Shown: positions 22,430 to 33,489 of the stretch, piece after piece
Numbering within the stretch: the first letter of the stretch is position 1
Layout: the number at the start of each line of letters is the position of its first letter
Assembly (NCBI RefSeq): GCF_029962835.1
Contig: NC_080590.1
Location: 71,201,501-71,265,500, forward strand
DNA from: Magnolia sinica
Taxonomy: Eukaryota; Streptophyta; Magnoliopsida; Magnoliales; Magnoliaceae
DNA: 64,000 nucleotides
Reading direction: 5' to 3'
The notes under the pieces: model-generated
Told to the model about the DNA's origin: nothing
The model's input: only the letters and a program-made list of their open reading frames with translations
The model's database searches: none
Program-made: the position numbers and the translations under genes

Positions 22430-23862
22430 TGTAAGTGCTTATACTCAAGCATATTATAGTTTGTAAAATTTCGTAGTCCTTTTAGGATCGTAAGCTTTAC
22501 TAAAGACAAGTTATTAACTCAATCAAACATTTGAAAAGAAGATTCAACATCTCAAGTCAAGATCATTCATGGTTCAAAAATCAGAACACTTTGTATAAGT
22601 CAACCATCAGGTGGTATAACCCTAAATTGACCATAGGTTAGGTTTATTTCACACATGCATAACAATGATCATATTTTATGTTAAATACACTCAAGTTAGG
22701 TCAGCCCGACATTTGGTTTGGCTAGCCTACTGACTTTGGCCAACCCTACATTATTCAGGCAAAAAGGTAGACCTGAAAAGATTTTTTCACGGCCTGTTCG
22801 ACCAGCCCAACCATAGGTTCGGCCACCCCGAGGTGGGTTCAGTCAAGTTTCTAGCAACAATAGAATTTTGGATTTTAGGCATATTGGGCCAACTGAAGTC
22901 TTTGGTTAGTCAGCCAAACTTGGGTTTGGGCCAGCCAAATTTTTGAAAGTTTTGATCCCGCGAAATCCAAGTTCTGTTGGAACGTAATCTCTGGAATCCG
23001 ACTACCCGAACCGACCCTTGGGCTAGCTGAACTTCTAGTATCTTTGGCTATAAATAAAGGTTCTCTCTTACTCTTCAAAGTATGAAAATTTATAAATCTA
23101 TCTTGTGTTGAAAAGAGATAAAGTCTAGGCCTCCTTAAGCTATTTGCGCTATAATTTTTATATTTGTTTTACTTAATTCTATTCTCTCTCTCGAATTTGC
23201 AGCATTAGAGTATCATTCATTTTATTGAAAATATATTAGATCCCTTTATTTCTTTTTGGGTTGAACTCATACAAAGACTTCATCTACATCCCAAGAAGAA
23301 GATCACTCCATTCAAGCTACAACTACGACTTCGACTCGCCAATCAAAGATAAGTATTGTCTTTATATTTATTTCAGTTTGGGTTTTTTTGAGATAGCCCG
23401 AAAATCTCAATGAGTTTGTTTGTGGTAATCCCATGAAAATCATAAAGTGGGTTTAATTGTGACAGCCCGTGAAAATCGCAATAACTGTATCAGGTTGTTA
23501 AGATGACTCTAGGAAAACCTTGAAATAGTAAAAGCCAAAATTGTGATAATAGTAATTTTAGGAGTGGAGTAGGTTGCATTTAGGCACTGAACCACTATGA
23601 TTCTTTTGTGCATTGTGGTGATTGTTTTTTTTATTATTTTTGCTTATCTATGTTTCACTTCTTCTTGCGATAGTTTGATATTTTGATTTGAAAGATGTCA
23701 TGAAATAAGGTTGTCCTGCCTAAATCTTTTAGGTAAAGGTTGTCCTACGAACTATTTGATATCAAGAATTCAATACTTTAAGCAATTGAATTTATTTGAT
23801 TTATTATTCCGCATTAAATCGAAATATTTGGCATGGTCCTATTCACCCTCCCTCTAGGACAT
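22430..23862 (+). repeat. Copia 3' LTR, 3' end truncated
   Basis: Begins TGTAAGTGCTTATAC right after the polypurine tract. It includes gtcaaccatcaggtggtata, tttggctataaataaagg (TATA-like) and a Leu/Ser-type repeat of tgacagcccg-tgaaaatc wording. It ends cctattcaccctccctctag. That is the U5 signature also seen beside the PBS in the copia at 44,510 (minus strand), but the last ~20 bases and the CA terminus are missing. Confidence 0.75.
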
Positions 23863-24160
23863 CTATAGCCCGTCTATTCATAAAGTATCTCATACTCTTT
23901 GAGACTCATCCGATAGTGAGGGTGATTAAGCAAGTTAGCCTTATGGATGAGATCTATGTGATGTTAAATATCCCACATGAGGGCAATTCATCGAGTAAAT
24001 CTTTAGGTCAAATTTCTTTGAATTTTTTCAATAAAGGCCTTAAATACGGAGGAATGTCTAAGGGCTTTGATTCCTCGCCCTTTACCACCATGACGTACAC
24101 ATCATCGATTTTCATGGATTCCTCCACGAAATCCCAAATAAGCACTTACAGTACTAATTC
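23863..24160 (-). pseudogene. Ty3/gypsy pol scrap (region just upstream of RT)
   Basis: Minus-strand translation reads DVYVMVVKG, PPYLRPLLKKFKEI, LLDELPSCGIFNITHRSHP with in-frame stops. This matches the conserved LL-EF-DV-P-LP-LP-RDIQH-IDL stretch preceding gypsy RT. Only about 100 codons survive, jammed against the truncated copia LTR. The parent element is not otherwise present. Confidence 0.65.
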
Positions 24161-24844
24161 TATTTAAATCTGTGTCATTAAATTCCTATTGATACACCTA
24201 AATCCCATGTGTAGGCATCTGTCATTTGCACCAAGTTAAAGTTAAGTTTGACTCTCTTCACTGAGTTGCGATTGAATATAGTATCAAGTCAAACCATTTC
24301 AGGTGAGCGAGGTATGCCACTTCGATTGGGATTATAAAGTTCTGAATGATTGGATTTCATTCAAGATAAGCGATTGAGATTTTAAATGTCGCGTATAGGT
24401 CTACCTACTTCGAGTGAAGTCAAGTCAAGCTCGATTTGGTCCAAGTTGAGTCAAGTCGAGTCCACTCACCTAAGGTTGGTGGAAACTTTAAGTTGTAGCA
24501 TTTAAAGCCAATTTGATCAGAAATTAAACTTTATTATGCTAGGAAATTGTTTCCTCCCAAACACCATATTTAGATTCATATAAATCTAGGTTGTAGTTCA
24601 TGCAACTCCTAATTCTAATTCAATCCAATCTGCCACATTTCAACTTAATCAGAGAAGTCATTTAACATAGGCTGGTTCATGAATCTCAAGCAGCTAGCTT
24701 GGTCTGAAGTCTAGCGTGAAGGATAACTTGGCCTTTCACCAAGTTGAGTTCAATCGGGACAATAATCAAGGAGTCAATTCTAAGGGCACATGCACCTCCT
24801 AGCAGCATTAGTAGGCGATTCGACTCGTAAGGTGATGACCTTTC
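24161..24844. other. Unrecognised sequence
   Basis: No gene, LTR edge or repeat could be supported. gtcaagtcgag-like words cluster at 24,420-24,470. Confidence 0.3.
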
Positions 24845-26734
24845 TATTCACAACCCCAAGTGTAGGGTTGCGATGTAGTAATAATCTCAATGAGACCAAG
24901 GTTGAATCCACAATGACTAATCTCGTGAGTATTCTAAAAGCAACTAGAAGTAGAACTAGAAAAAGATGTAAAACTAATTCTGAAGTGATTGAGAGAGTAA
25001 TTGTGATTAAAGTGATTAAAAACTAACAAATTCAAAGGTGGTAACTAGGGTTTCTAAGGATCCACTTGTAGAGATCAGGGAACCCACTTACTTGATTCAA
25101 GTCACACAATTTGAATTGGAGTCCTATCCTATCCAATTGAAAGATATATAATTAAGATCAATCTAAACTTTCCTTGACCTAATTCTTAATGGAGGAGAGT
25201 TGTGATAATTGGAAGAGATTCTATCACCAAACCATGCCCATGAGACAATGGTTAACAACAGGATTTACCAATCCCACAATCTCAAAATCAGGAAAAGAAA
25301 ATACTCAAAGCTATTGCAGATCTACTGTAATTTAAGTCACAATAAACCATTAAGAACTGAAACTATTCCTTTAAAATCAAACTTGAATCAAAGAAGGTTC
25401 AACATAAACATGAATCAAAGTAATAAAAACATCTCATCATACTACAAGCTTCACCTCTTAGCCCTAGCTAAGAGGTTTAGGCAACCATATACATGATTGG
25501 ATCTAAAACCTTAGAAAAAAACATGAAAAACTAAGGAATAAAAGAAAAACCCTTAGTGACAGCTCTCCACCCATGTGCTTCACTCCTCCCAACCCTATAT
25601 AATACCCAGGGATGCCCTAAGGACTCCTATTTATAGTTTTACAGTACCTCCTTTCACACCGACTTGGAAAAATCTATAAAGCACTTCAAATTTACACAGT
25701 TTTGATGCTATCAAAGTGTCCTCGATATGTCCTTTGATAAGTCCATCAATTCTATCGAACAGTCTTCAATAGAATCGAAGATCGGTCCAGAACTGTCCAA
25801 CGAGTTTGGCGTAAAATACTGAATTTCTCGATTCTATTGAAGTGTCTTCAATATGTTTTTTGATATCCTTTGATACTATCTAACGGTCTTCGATAGAATC
25901 GAAGGTCATTCTGACAGTTTTTCAAAATTAAACTTTTTTAGCCACGGAATGTATTTTCAGGACAATTTTCAAGATTCCTTTTCTTCACTTCAAATCTTCG
26001 ATTCTCTTCCTTCATCACTTGGTTTCCTAGGATCTTTGGCATGTGAATTCTTCAATCTTGGTCTCCTAAGATCCATCCCTTGCCTTGGTGATTCTTGTGC
26101 GTTAAATTCATGCTTTTAGCACCCTTTTCAATCCAAGCTCTTAAATTCACCATGCAAGACAAACATGAGAAAAATAGAGCATTAAGCATTATCATGTTCA
26201 TAAAACCAAGATATAAATAGGGGATAATATGCAATATTTGACCCTCAACACAATCCCCAACCAGCATTTTGCTAGTCCCGAGCAAACTATGTGAAAAATA
26301 TTTTGAAACCATTATATAATTTCTATAGGCTCAAGAAGTTTCAAAAACAATCCAAATAATAGAGTTTCAATATACATCAATGTTGAGCATTATTCTCTCC
26401 TAAACTCTAGTATTAGGTAAACTTCATAATCAAGTTCAAAGCATTAATCTATCAATTAGAACAATTCCAAACATTGAGTTCCATAGGTGTATAATGAAGT
26501 CTAGACTTATCACAATCAAAGGTTCAATTCTTCATTTTCATGATAACATTAATAATCCAAAGAGCATTCAAGACAACCAAAACCTAATCCGAAACTTGCC
26601 TTACAGTTCATCTTTTAATTCCCTCTTTTATTCCTCCAGCTTTTGATTTTTCCATCAATGGCTTTCACATTATGTCATCCTTTTTAAAGATCTCTAATAG
26701 GTGACTTTTTTGAAGACAACTATTTTTTAGCTGG

Positions 26735-26766
<32 letters not shown>

Positions 26767-27089
26767 GAACATGATGGACAAATTTCCTAGGTTGGTTCCT
26801 TTCATGCTAAATAATCACCAAGTTAACAATTCAATGTTGACTAAAGCTTTAATGTGAAAGCTAGATGTGACATATGACAACATGACTCGATCAATGCTTA
26901 AAACTCTTAATCATGGATTAATAATTCAAACTTATTTTGAAATCTCCAAGTAACTTAATCCAAGAGACATAAATCATCAACATTAAGCATCTTATAATTC
27001 TAATTTTCAAAATTTTCAAAAATTTTGCACTTTTCTGCAAATTTTTTCAAGGACTAAGAAAACAACTGATTAGTTTACCTAATCTCCCA
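24845..27089 (-). repeat. 3' LTR of the Athila/Tat-like element (about 2.25 kb)
   Basis: On the minus strand it starts TGGGAGATTAGG after ggttgggga and ends acttggggttgtgaata. It is homologous along its length to 3,406-5,670. The internal (ATT)n tract at 26,736-26,766 is absent from the relative. Confidence 0.8.
26736..26766. repeat. (ATT)n microsatellite
   Basis: About ten att units in a row, directly visible. Confidence 0.9.
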
Positions 27090-27357
27090 TCCCCAACCTA
27101 AAATCTACATTGTCCTCAATGTAAAAGAAATAAGCATGTAATGCAAAATAAGTAATGAAAAGAAAAAGGGAAGTAATAGGAAGATAGTACCTGAAAAAAG
27201 GAATTTTGAGGCTTTTCCAATGATCTCAGTACAAAGATGGGTTAGCACAAAAAACTCAAATAGACGATAAGCAAACTATCCTAAACCAGTGGAAAGTAAA
27301 CTATCCTAAAACAGCAAAAAGCAGTAAACCTAACTACACCTCCATTAGACTAGGAGG
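27090..27357 (-). other. 3' non-coding tail and polypurine tract
   Basis: Conserved wording attgaggacaatgtagattt and the purine tract ggttgggga lie next to the LTR. The same words precede the LTR at 3,406. Confidence 0.6.
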
Positions 27358-28490
27358 TCAATCCTGGTAAACAGGATCATTCAGAGGTATGGACATGTCC
27401 TTTAAATTAAATTTTTCTACAAATGGCTTTAACCGATGTTCATTCACTTTGAAATCATTGTCATTGTTTGGATTCTGAATCTCGACGGCCCCATGAGGAT
27501 AAACATTAGTAATGGTGAAAGGGCTGGTCCAACGAGATTGGAGTTTTCTCGGAAACAGATGTAACCGAGAATTGTACAAAAGGACCTTCTGACCTGGTGT
27601 AAATGATTTTTTGAGAATGTGTTGGTCATGAAACACTTTCATCCTATCCTTGTAAATTCTCGAGTTCTTGTACGCATCCGAATTTCTTTAAGTTCATTCA
27701 ACTAAAGTTTACGCAGCGAGCCTGCGTTGTCTAGATTAAAATTTAGATTTTTAATAACCAGTAGGCCCTATATTCCAACTCTACAAGTAAGTGGCAAGCC
27801 TTCCCATAGATAAGTCTAAAGGGAGACATTCCAATAGGGGTCCTAAATGCAGTACGGTAGCCCATAAAGCATCGGTCAATCGGATTGATCAATCCTTGCA
27901 GTCAGGGTTAACCATTTTTTCCAAAATATGTTTAATCTCCCTATTGAAAATCTCAACTTGCCCACTTATTTGTGGGTGGTATGAGTGCTCATCTTGTGAG
28001 AGATGACATATTTCTTCATTAAGTTCGCAAATGGCCTATTACAAAAATGTGAGCCCCCATCACTAATGATGGCTCGAGGCATTTCGAACCAGGAAAGGAT
28101 GTTTTCTTTTAAGAATTTAATGATCGTTTGCTGGTCACTGTTTCGACATGGAATCGCTTCGACCCATTTAGTGACATAGTCTACTGCTAGCAAAATGTAT
28201 AGATTCTCAAAGGATTAGGGGAATGGTCCCATGAAATCGATGACCTAGCAATCAAATGCTTCAATAATCAGAATGGGGTTCAAAGGCATCATATTCCAAT
28301 AAGACGATCCTCCTAATTTCTGACAATGCTCACAAGCTTTGCAAAACTCATGACTGTCCTTAAACATAATGGACCAGTAAAAGCCATACTGCAGAATTTT
28401 GGCCATGGTCTTTTTAGTAGAAAAGTGACCACCACAGACCTGAGAGTGACAAAAGGAGATAACACATTGGTGTTCATTCTTTGGCACACA
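27358..28490 (-). pseudogene. Gypsy integrase with C-terminal SH3-like domain
   Basis: Block 28,487-28,245 holds HSQVCGGHFSTKKTMAKI then CKACEHCQKLG, the HHCC zinc-binding region. Block 28,193-27,966 holds LAVDYVTKWVEAIP and FEMPRAIISDGGSHFCN, the core with its first two catalytic Asp residues. Block 27,642-27,358 holds [29 protein letters not shown] and VEIQNP, the Athila/Tat C-terminal domain. Frameshifts and stops lie between the blocks, for example near 27,950 and 28,200-28,240. The enzyme would insert cDNA into the genome; this copy is inactive. Confidence 0.85.
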
Positions 28491-28499
28491 TCTCCTTAA

Positions 28500-29190
28500 G
28501 ATTTGGTCTGTGTAATATTTAAATTAGTATAGATCATCCCAGAAGAACTTACGAACCTCGGCGAAGAATTTTTTCTTATCCTGCGTAATCCAATGTGTCA
28601 GCGTGAAACCTGTAGCAAGATAATTAGCAATATCAGCAAACCAAGGTGAATGGGAGACTTTGAATAATTGTTCATTAGGGAACATGTCATTTATATGTGT
28701 CGTCTCAAGGGAATCAGGGAGATTAAGGCGGGAAAGATGGTCAGCCACTACGTTCTCTACTCCCTTTTTATCTTTTATTTCCAAATCAAATTCCTAGAGT
28801 AAGAGGATCCATCTTATCAAGCGGGCTTAGCATCATTCTTAGAAAGAAGATACTTGAGTGCTGCATGATCAGTGTAGATGATGATCTTAGATCCGATCAA
28901 GTAAGACCTAAATTTGTCCAAAGTGAATATTACGGCCAAGAGTTCTTTCTCCATAGTAGAGTAATTCACTTGGGTAGAATTTAAGGTTCTACTCGCATAA
29001 TGTACAACGTAGGGCTTCTTATCTTTTCTCTGACCTCACACCGCCCTAAGAGCATAGTCGGATGCATCGCACATAAGTTTAAAAGGAACGTTCCAGTCGG
29101 GTGGCTGCATGATCAGTGCAATGGTTAACATGCTCTTAAGCTTAGAAAAAGCTTCCTGGCATTACTCAGTCCACTCATATGGTATATCCT
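28500..29190 (-). pseudogene. Gypsy RNase H region
   Basis: The minus strand carries [24 protein letters not shown] text near 29,010-28,950. The segment 28,784-28,524 has EIKDKKGVENVVADHLSRL, the classic end of the gypsy RNase H/connection region. A stop precedes the last ORF, so the domain is broken. Confidence 0.75.
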
Positions 29191-29191
29191 T

Positions 29192-30070
29192 TTATAAATT
29201 GCATAAAGGACGCGAGAGGTGACTAAAATCTTTTATGAATCTTCTATAAAATTCAGCGTGTCTTAAGAAGGATCGCATGTCGCGTATGTTATTAGGTGGA
29301 GGCAAGTTAGAGATAAGATCAATCTTAGCCTTATCTACCTTAATTTCTTTGGACGAGATGATATGTCCAAGGACAATTCCCTTACGAACCATGAAATAAC
29401 ACTTCTCCCAATTTAGTACCAAGTTCTTTTCCTCACATCGCTTCAGCACACATTTAAGATTCTCCAAACGGTCGCTGAAGGATGGACAAAAAACAGAAAA
29501 GTTGTCCATGAAGACCTCTAGATATTGCCCCACCATGTCAGAAAAAATATTCATCATGTATCACTGAAAAGTGGCGAGGGCATTACATAGTCCGAATGAC
29601 ATCCTTCAGTAAGAAAAGGTGCCAAATGGACATGTGAATGTGGTCTTTTCCTGATCTTCTAGGGCTATCTCTATCTAGTTGTAGCCCGAATACCCATCAA
29701 GGAAGTAATAGTACGAGTGACCAGCTAGCCTTTCTAAAATTTGATTAATAAAAGGTAAAGCAAAGTGGTCCTTTCTTGTGATAGTATTCAATTTCTTGTA
29801 GTAAATGCACATTCTCTAACCAGTAGTAACTCTAGTTGGCACAAGTTCATTATTGGCATTAGCTAGGAACCACCTAAGTTGGACTCACCCATTGGTTATC
29901 TGATATAGGATATATGATACCCACATCTAATAGTTTAAGAACCTCAGCCTTAACCACTTCCTTCATATTTGGATTTAGTCTACGTTGTGGTTGTCAAGAG
30001 GTCTTAGCATTATCATGTAAATAAATGTGGTGAGTACAAATCAAAGGGTCAATTCCCTTAAGGTCCGCAA
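29192..30070 (-). pseudogene. Gypsy reverse transcriptase, motif C mutated
   Basis: Motif A reads YYFLDGYSGYN (about 29,710-29,680) with its Asp intact, followed by a stop. Motif B text reads RMSFGLCNALATFQ. The open stretch 29,557-29,192 has YLEVFMDNFSVFCPSF, where related elements have a double Asp (FMDDFSVFG type), so the second catalytic Asp is Asn. It then has KRCEEKNLVLNWEKCYFMVR and GIVLGHIIS, followed by LPPPNNIRDMRSFLRHAEFY. Several stops plus the Asp loss make the enzyme dead. Confidence 0.85.
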
Positions 30071-30247
30071 TCAACCATCCAAGGGCTCCTTTATGCTCAA
30101 TGAGAGTAGAGATAAGCATACTCTCCTATTCCTACTCAAGGTAGGAAGAAATACCACTGGGTATATCTCATCTTGACCTAAATAGACATATTTCAACTCA
30201 GACGGCAAAGGTTTTAGGTTCAGCTTCGGTACTTTGAGGTTAGACAG
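30071..30247 (-). pseudogene. Gypsy pol piece upstream of RT, cut at the CACTA junction
   Basis: The minus strand reads LSNLKVPKLNLKPLPSELKY, VYLGQDEIYPVVFLPTL. This is the conserved stretch between protease and RT in Athila-type elements. Homology ends at about 30,248, where the duplicated CACTA-derived sequence begins. Confidence 0.75.
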
Positions 30248-30249
30248 TT

Positions 30250-30871
30250 CGATTGCGCAACGAGATTCCGTCACTGGCCAGGAGTCCGGACCAGTAGACC
30301 TCTACAAAGGGACTCACTATCGACAGGCGATGAGATCTTGGGTACATCCTAGAGCCGGCGAGATTTGGGTAAAAATTCTCACATTGTAAAATTTAATTGT
30401 ATTAAATTATAATAATGTCATTTTTTAAAGAAAATTTATATGTTTTCATTACAGGCGGGGATGGACACCTTACACAGTTGGCCTACTCCTGATGGTACTC
30501 AGCGGAGTGAGCGAGAGATCTTGAGTGAGGTGCTTGGCACCTGTTCTGGATATGTGCGTGGGTTTGGCCATGGTACCAAGCTCATAGCACCCGCTAGAGC
30601 TGTCTCCACCCGATCCATCGTTGTTGGCGAGAGCGCCACCCGTCGTGCTAATATTGTAGAGAAAGAGGTTCAGCAACTACGGGTCGTCATCCATGACATC
30701 AGAGAGCAGCTGGAAATGCATATGGAGGAGCAGGCGAGAGAGAGGGAGGTGTAAGAGAGGAGGATGGAGGAGATGCGGGTGGAGCATGAGCGATGGATGA
30801 CAGAGATGTTTCAGGCTCTCGCTGCACACTTACCCACCGATGCTCCACCACCTTCGCCTTCATTTTCGTAA
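30250..30871 (+). pseudogene. CACTA Ptta/En-Spm-type protein, C-terminal exons (copy 1)
   Basis: Exon 30,250-30,368 reads PVDLYKGTHYRQAMRSWVHP. A GT-AG intron of 86 bp follows (30,369-30,454). The last exon (30,455 on) reads MDTLHSWPTPDGTQ then LSEVLGTCSGYVRGFGHGTK. This is the typical end of plant Ptta/En/Spm transposon proteins (Transposase_24-like), including the TH-R..GSWV block and the V.G..SGYVRG.G.G block. A coiled-coil-like Glu/Arg-rich tail follows (VEKEVQQLRVVIHDIREQLE). A TAA at 30,752 interrupts the tail, which stays open to 30,871. The protein's N-terminal part is missing, cut at 30,248 by the gypsy junction. Confidence 0.7.
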
Positions 30872-31080
30872 TTTTTTGTATTTTATTTATAATGTTAAAC
30901 TTATATGCATTTATGTGTGAATGAATGTCATGTTGATGGATGTAGTTTATATTTGGATGGATTTACGTACTTTGGGTTTAAAAGGATGTGAATGTGAATA
31001 TGATGAAATATTCATATAACAGGTGTATATTAGGAATATTGTAATAGGAGTATATCAGGAAATTTGTGGTGAATGGATGA

Positions 31081-31812
31081 AAAAAAAAGCCACTTTTACC
31101 GACTACAATTTTCGTAGGTAAAAGTATCATTTCACCCACGTTTTTACCTACGAAAATATTCGTAGGGAAAAGTTGTAAGTTTTGTAAATATTTTTACCTA
31201 CGAAAATATGTGTAGGTAAAAGTTTTGTAAAAATTTTTAGCTACCAAAATATTCGTAGAGAAAAGTTCTTTAAATATTAGGCAAAAGTTTCGTAAATATT
31301 TTTAGCTTCGAAAATATTCGTAGGTAAAAGTTTTGTCGTAATTTTTACTTACGAAATATATTCGTAGGTAAAACTTTTTTAAAGATTTTTATCTGCAAAA
31401 TATTTGTGGGTAAAAGTTTTGTCATAATTTTTACATGTGAAAGGAGTCATAGGGAAAATTTTTATAAATATTTTTAGCTACAAAACTATTCGTAGGTAAA
31501 AGTTTTGTCATAATTCTTACCTACGAAAATAATTGTAGGTAAAAGTTTTGTAATTCTTTTTAGCTACGAAAATAATCGTAGGGCAAAAGACTTGTCAATC
31601 GTTGGTAAAAGCTTTTACCTACGAAAAAATTTGTCGGCAAAGGTCTTATCTTTGGCTACGAATTTTTTTTTTTCATTGGTAAAAGTTTTTTCCCTTAATC
31701 TTTTAGCAATGAAATTGCCGACGAAAATTGTCATCGGTAAAAGTGTTTGCCTACGAAAAAAAATTCTTTTACCTACGAGAATTTTTGTAGGTAAAAGTCT
31801 TTTCTTGTAGTG
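31081..31812 (+). mobile_element. CACTA element 3' subterminal repeats and terminus (copy 1)
   Basis: The region is packed with inverted and direct copies of ttttacctacgaa / ttcgtaggtaaaa. It ends ttttcttgtagtg at 31,800-31,812, the reverse complement of the canonical CACTACAAGAAAA terminus of CACTA (En/Spm) elements. Subterminal repeat arrays of this kind bind the element's own DNA-binding protein. The opposite terminus was not found. Confidence 0.85.
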
Positions 31813-33481
31813 TCTTCACATGATTTTAGATGTTGTGGCCTACCTGAGTTCCATATACGGCTGATTTTTGGGTTGACCTCCTGATCCGAGGGGACCCATT
31901 AAATTCATGGTGTTGATGGTCGAAACGCATCACAGTGGGGCCCACAACTGTGGCCATGAGGGCCCTGCAAGGCCGTCCGTCTGCCAGGCACAAGCGCTGC
32001 CTGCGCGTTCTGCAGCAGCAGCGTCAACGCTGCCTTCTGCTCTTTTTTTTTTTTTTTTTTTTTTGATTTGGGGTTTTCTTGGGGTTTTGCATAGGTGGGG
32101 CCTGCATCAGGGAAATCAGACCCCGCCGTTGGTTTCCTTGTCCCCATACACACCTATCAAGCCCAATATTGGGTATATTTCGGTGTGCAAAAGTATCGAG
32201 GTGTATTTCAACGGCAAAGATTATTATTCTCAATGTTGTGGGCCGCTAGGAACTCAGATTCAAATTATTTTTTTGGGTCAACACCTAAAATGATCCGAGA
32301 AAGAGGATGGACGGCTTGGATTAAGCACATGCATCAAGGTAGGGCTTGGATGAGCAGCCCACCCCAATCTTTAAAAAGCTAGAGATTTTTTTTGTGATTG
32401 TTGTCAGTACACGCCCATGTCAGTACACACCTCCATGTTAGCCACACTCGTCCAGCGTCCAGGGACACTGGACGGTCATGGATAAATACTGCATCATGGT
32501 GGGTCCCACATACACGTGACCCACCTATTCAATCAACATAATATTTGTGCTTTTCCATCATCCAGGTCCATTAGATGGCCTGGATAAAACAGGTGGACAA
32601 CATCACTAAAAGACACCCATCATGGTGGGTCCACGATCAGTGTGGATCTAGTGGGCCACACCCATCATAAAAGAGAGAGAAAGAGAAAGAGAAGGAGACC
32701 CCGCCATTATGTGTCCCTCATATGATTGCAACACATACATCAAATTAGGTCCCTCACACAAGTGGGTCCCCTAATTAAGAAATCAACGGTAGAAATTCAA
32801 AGATCACCCACCTCTAGGCCTCCTCCTTGCTCCCTTAGCCTTCTATGCTCCCTGCCTTCACTTTTGATGGTATTGATGGAATTTTGATGGTGTGGATGAG
32901 AGATGAGAGGGTGGGCCACACTTGATGTTTTTGGAAAAACTTGGGAATGCTTGGACGTGTGAAGCTTTGGGTTGCTTAGGAGATTTGAGAAATGAGAGAG
33001 AGAGAGAGAAAGGTGATGGGAAGGATAAAAGGTGATGGAGTGATGTGTGATGGGTGATGGGTGGAGTGATGGGTTGTAAGAAAGGGATGGGTGGAGAGAG
33101 AGGGAGAGTTGACTTTAGGAATGGGAAGGGATGGGTTGATGTACTTGGGGTATGGAGTGACTTGACTTATAGTTGACATTGATTGATTGGACATGTTGTA
33201 CAGATTTCCTCAAAATTCGCAACGTGCGGCGTTTTCTTCGAATTGAACGCAGGCCCACATCTTCTGACCTGGGTATCGGTTTAGTGCCCAAGTCACGGCG
33301 TTGAAACCGCGGCGACGGCGCGGTCGCTAAGATACAAGTTTCAGTTCGAGCTGACTTCGGTAAGCGGGACTCGGCTTAGGATCGCGGGTAAACGTCGGAT
33401 ACGGGTTGAGGATTGTTGGAATTCGACCAGAAGGACCAGGGAAGCTAACGAAATGGCACGGACTAGGACACAAGTCTTACA
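31813..33481 (-). repeat. Tekay/Del-like chromovirus 3' LTR (copy 1; left end cut by CACTA)
   Basis: On the minus strand, the purine tract gaaggggagagc is followed by TGTAAGACTTGTG at 33,481, the polypurine tract/LTR junction. The LTR continues left until the CACTA terminus. It contains a T24-type homopolymer at 32,041-32,064, gggtcccacatacacgtg wording and an AG-rich stretch at 32,670-32,700 and 32,990-33,010. Short ORFs here are not credible genes. Confidence 0.65.
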
Positions 33482-33489
33482 GCTCTCCC

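Larger units (their letters stand above)
24845..30247 (-). mobile_element. Athila/Tat-like Ty3/gypsy element with pol, 5' truncated
   Basis: Reading leftwards from 30,247: a short protease/RT-proximal piece, RT, RNase H, integrase, a C-terminal SH3-like domain, a short tail with polypurine tract, then the 3' LTR (27,089-24,845). Gag, PBS and the 5' LTR are absent because the sequence switches to CACTA DNA at 30,248. The LTR matches that of the pol-less element at 1-5,670. Confidence 0.85.

Noticed and set aside
31905..32382. Open frames of 69-128 codons in the Tekay LTR
   Set aside because: They read through a T homopolymer and low-complexity text, overlap on both strands and lie inside an LTR.
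32976..33194. Ser/Pro/His-rich small protein
   Set aside because: It is the translation of an AG-rich, tgatggg-repeated stretch of the Tekay LTR.
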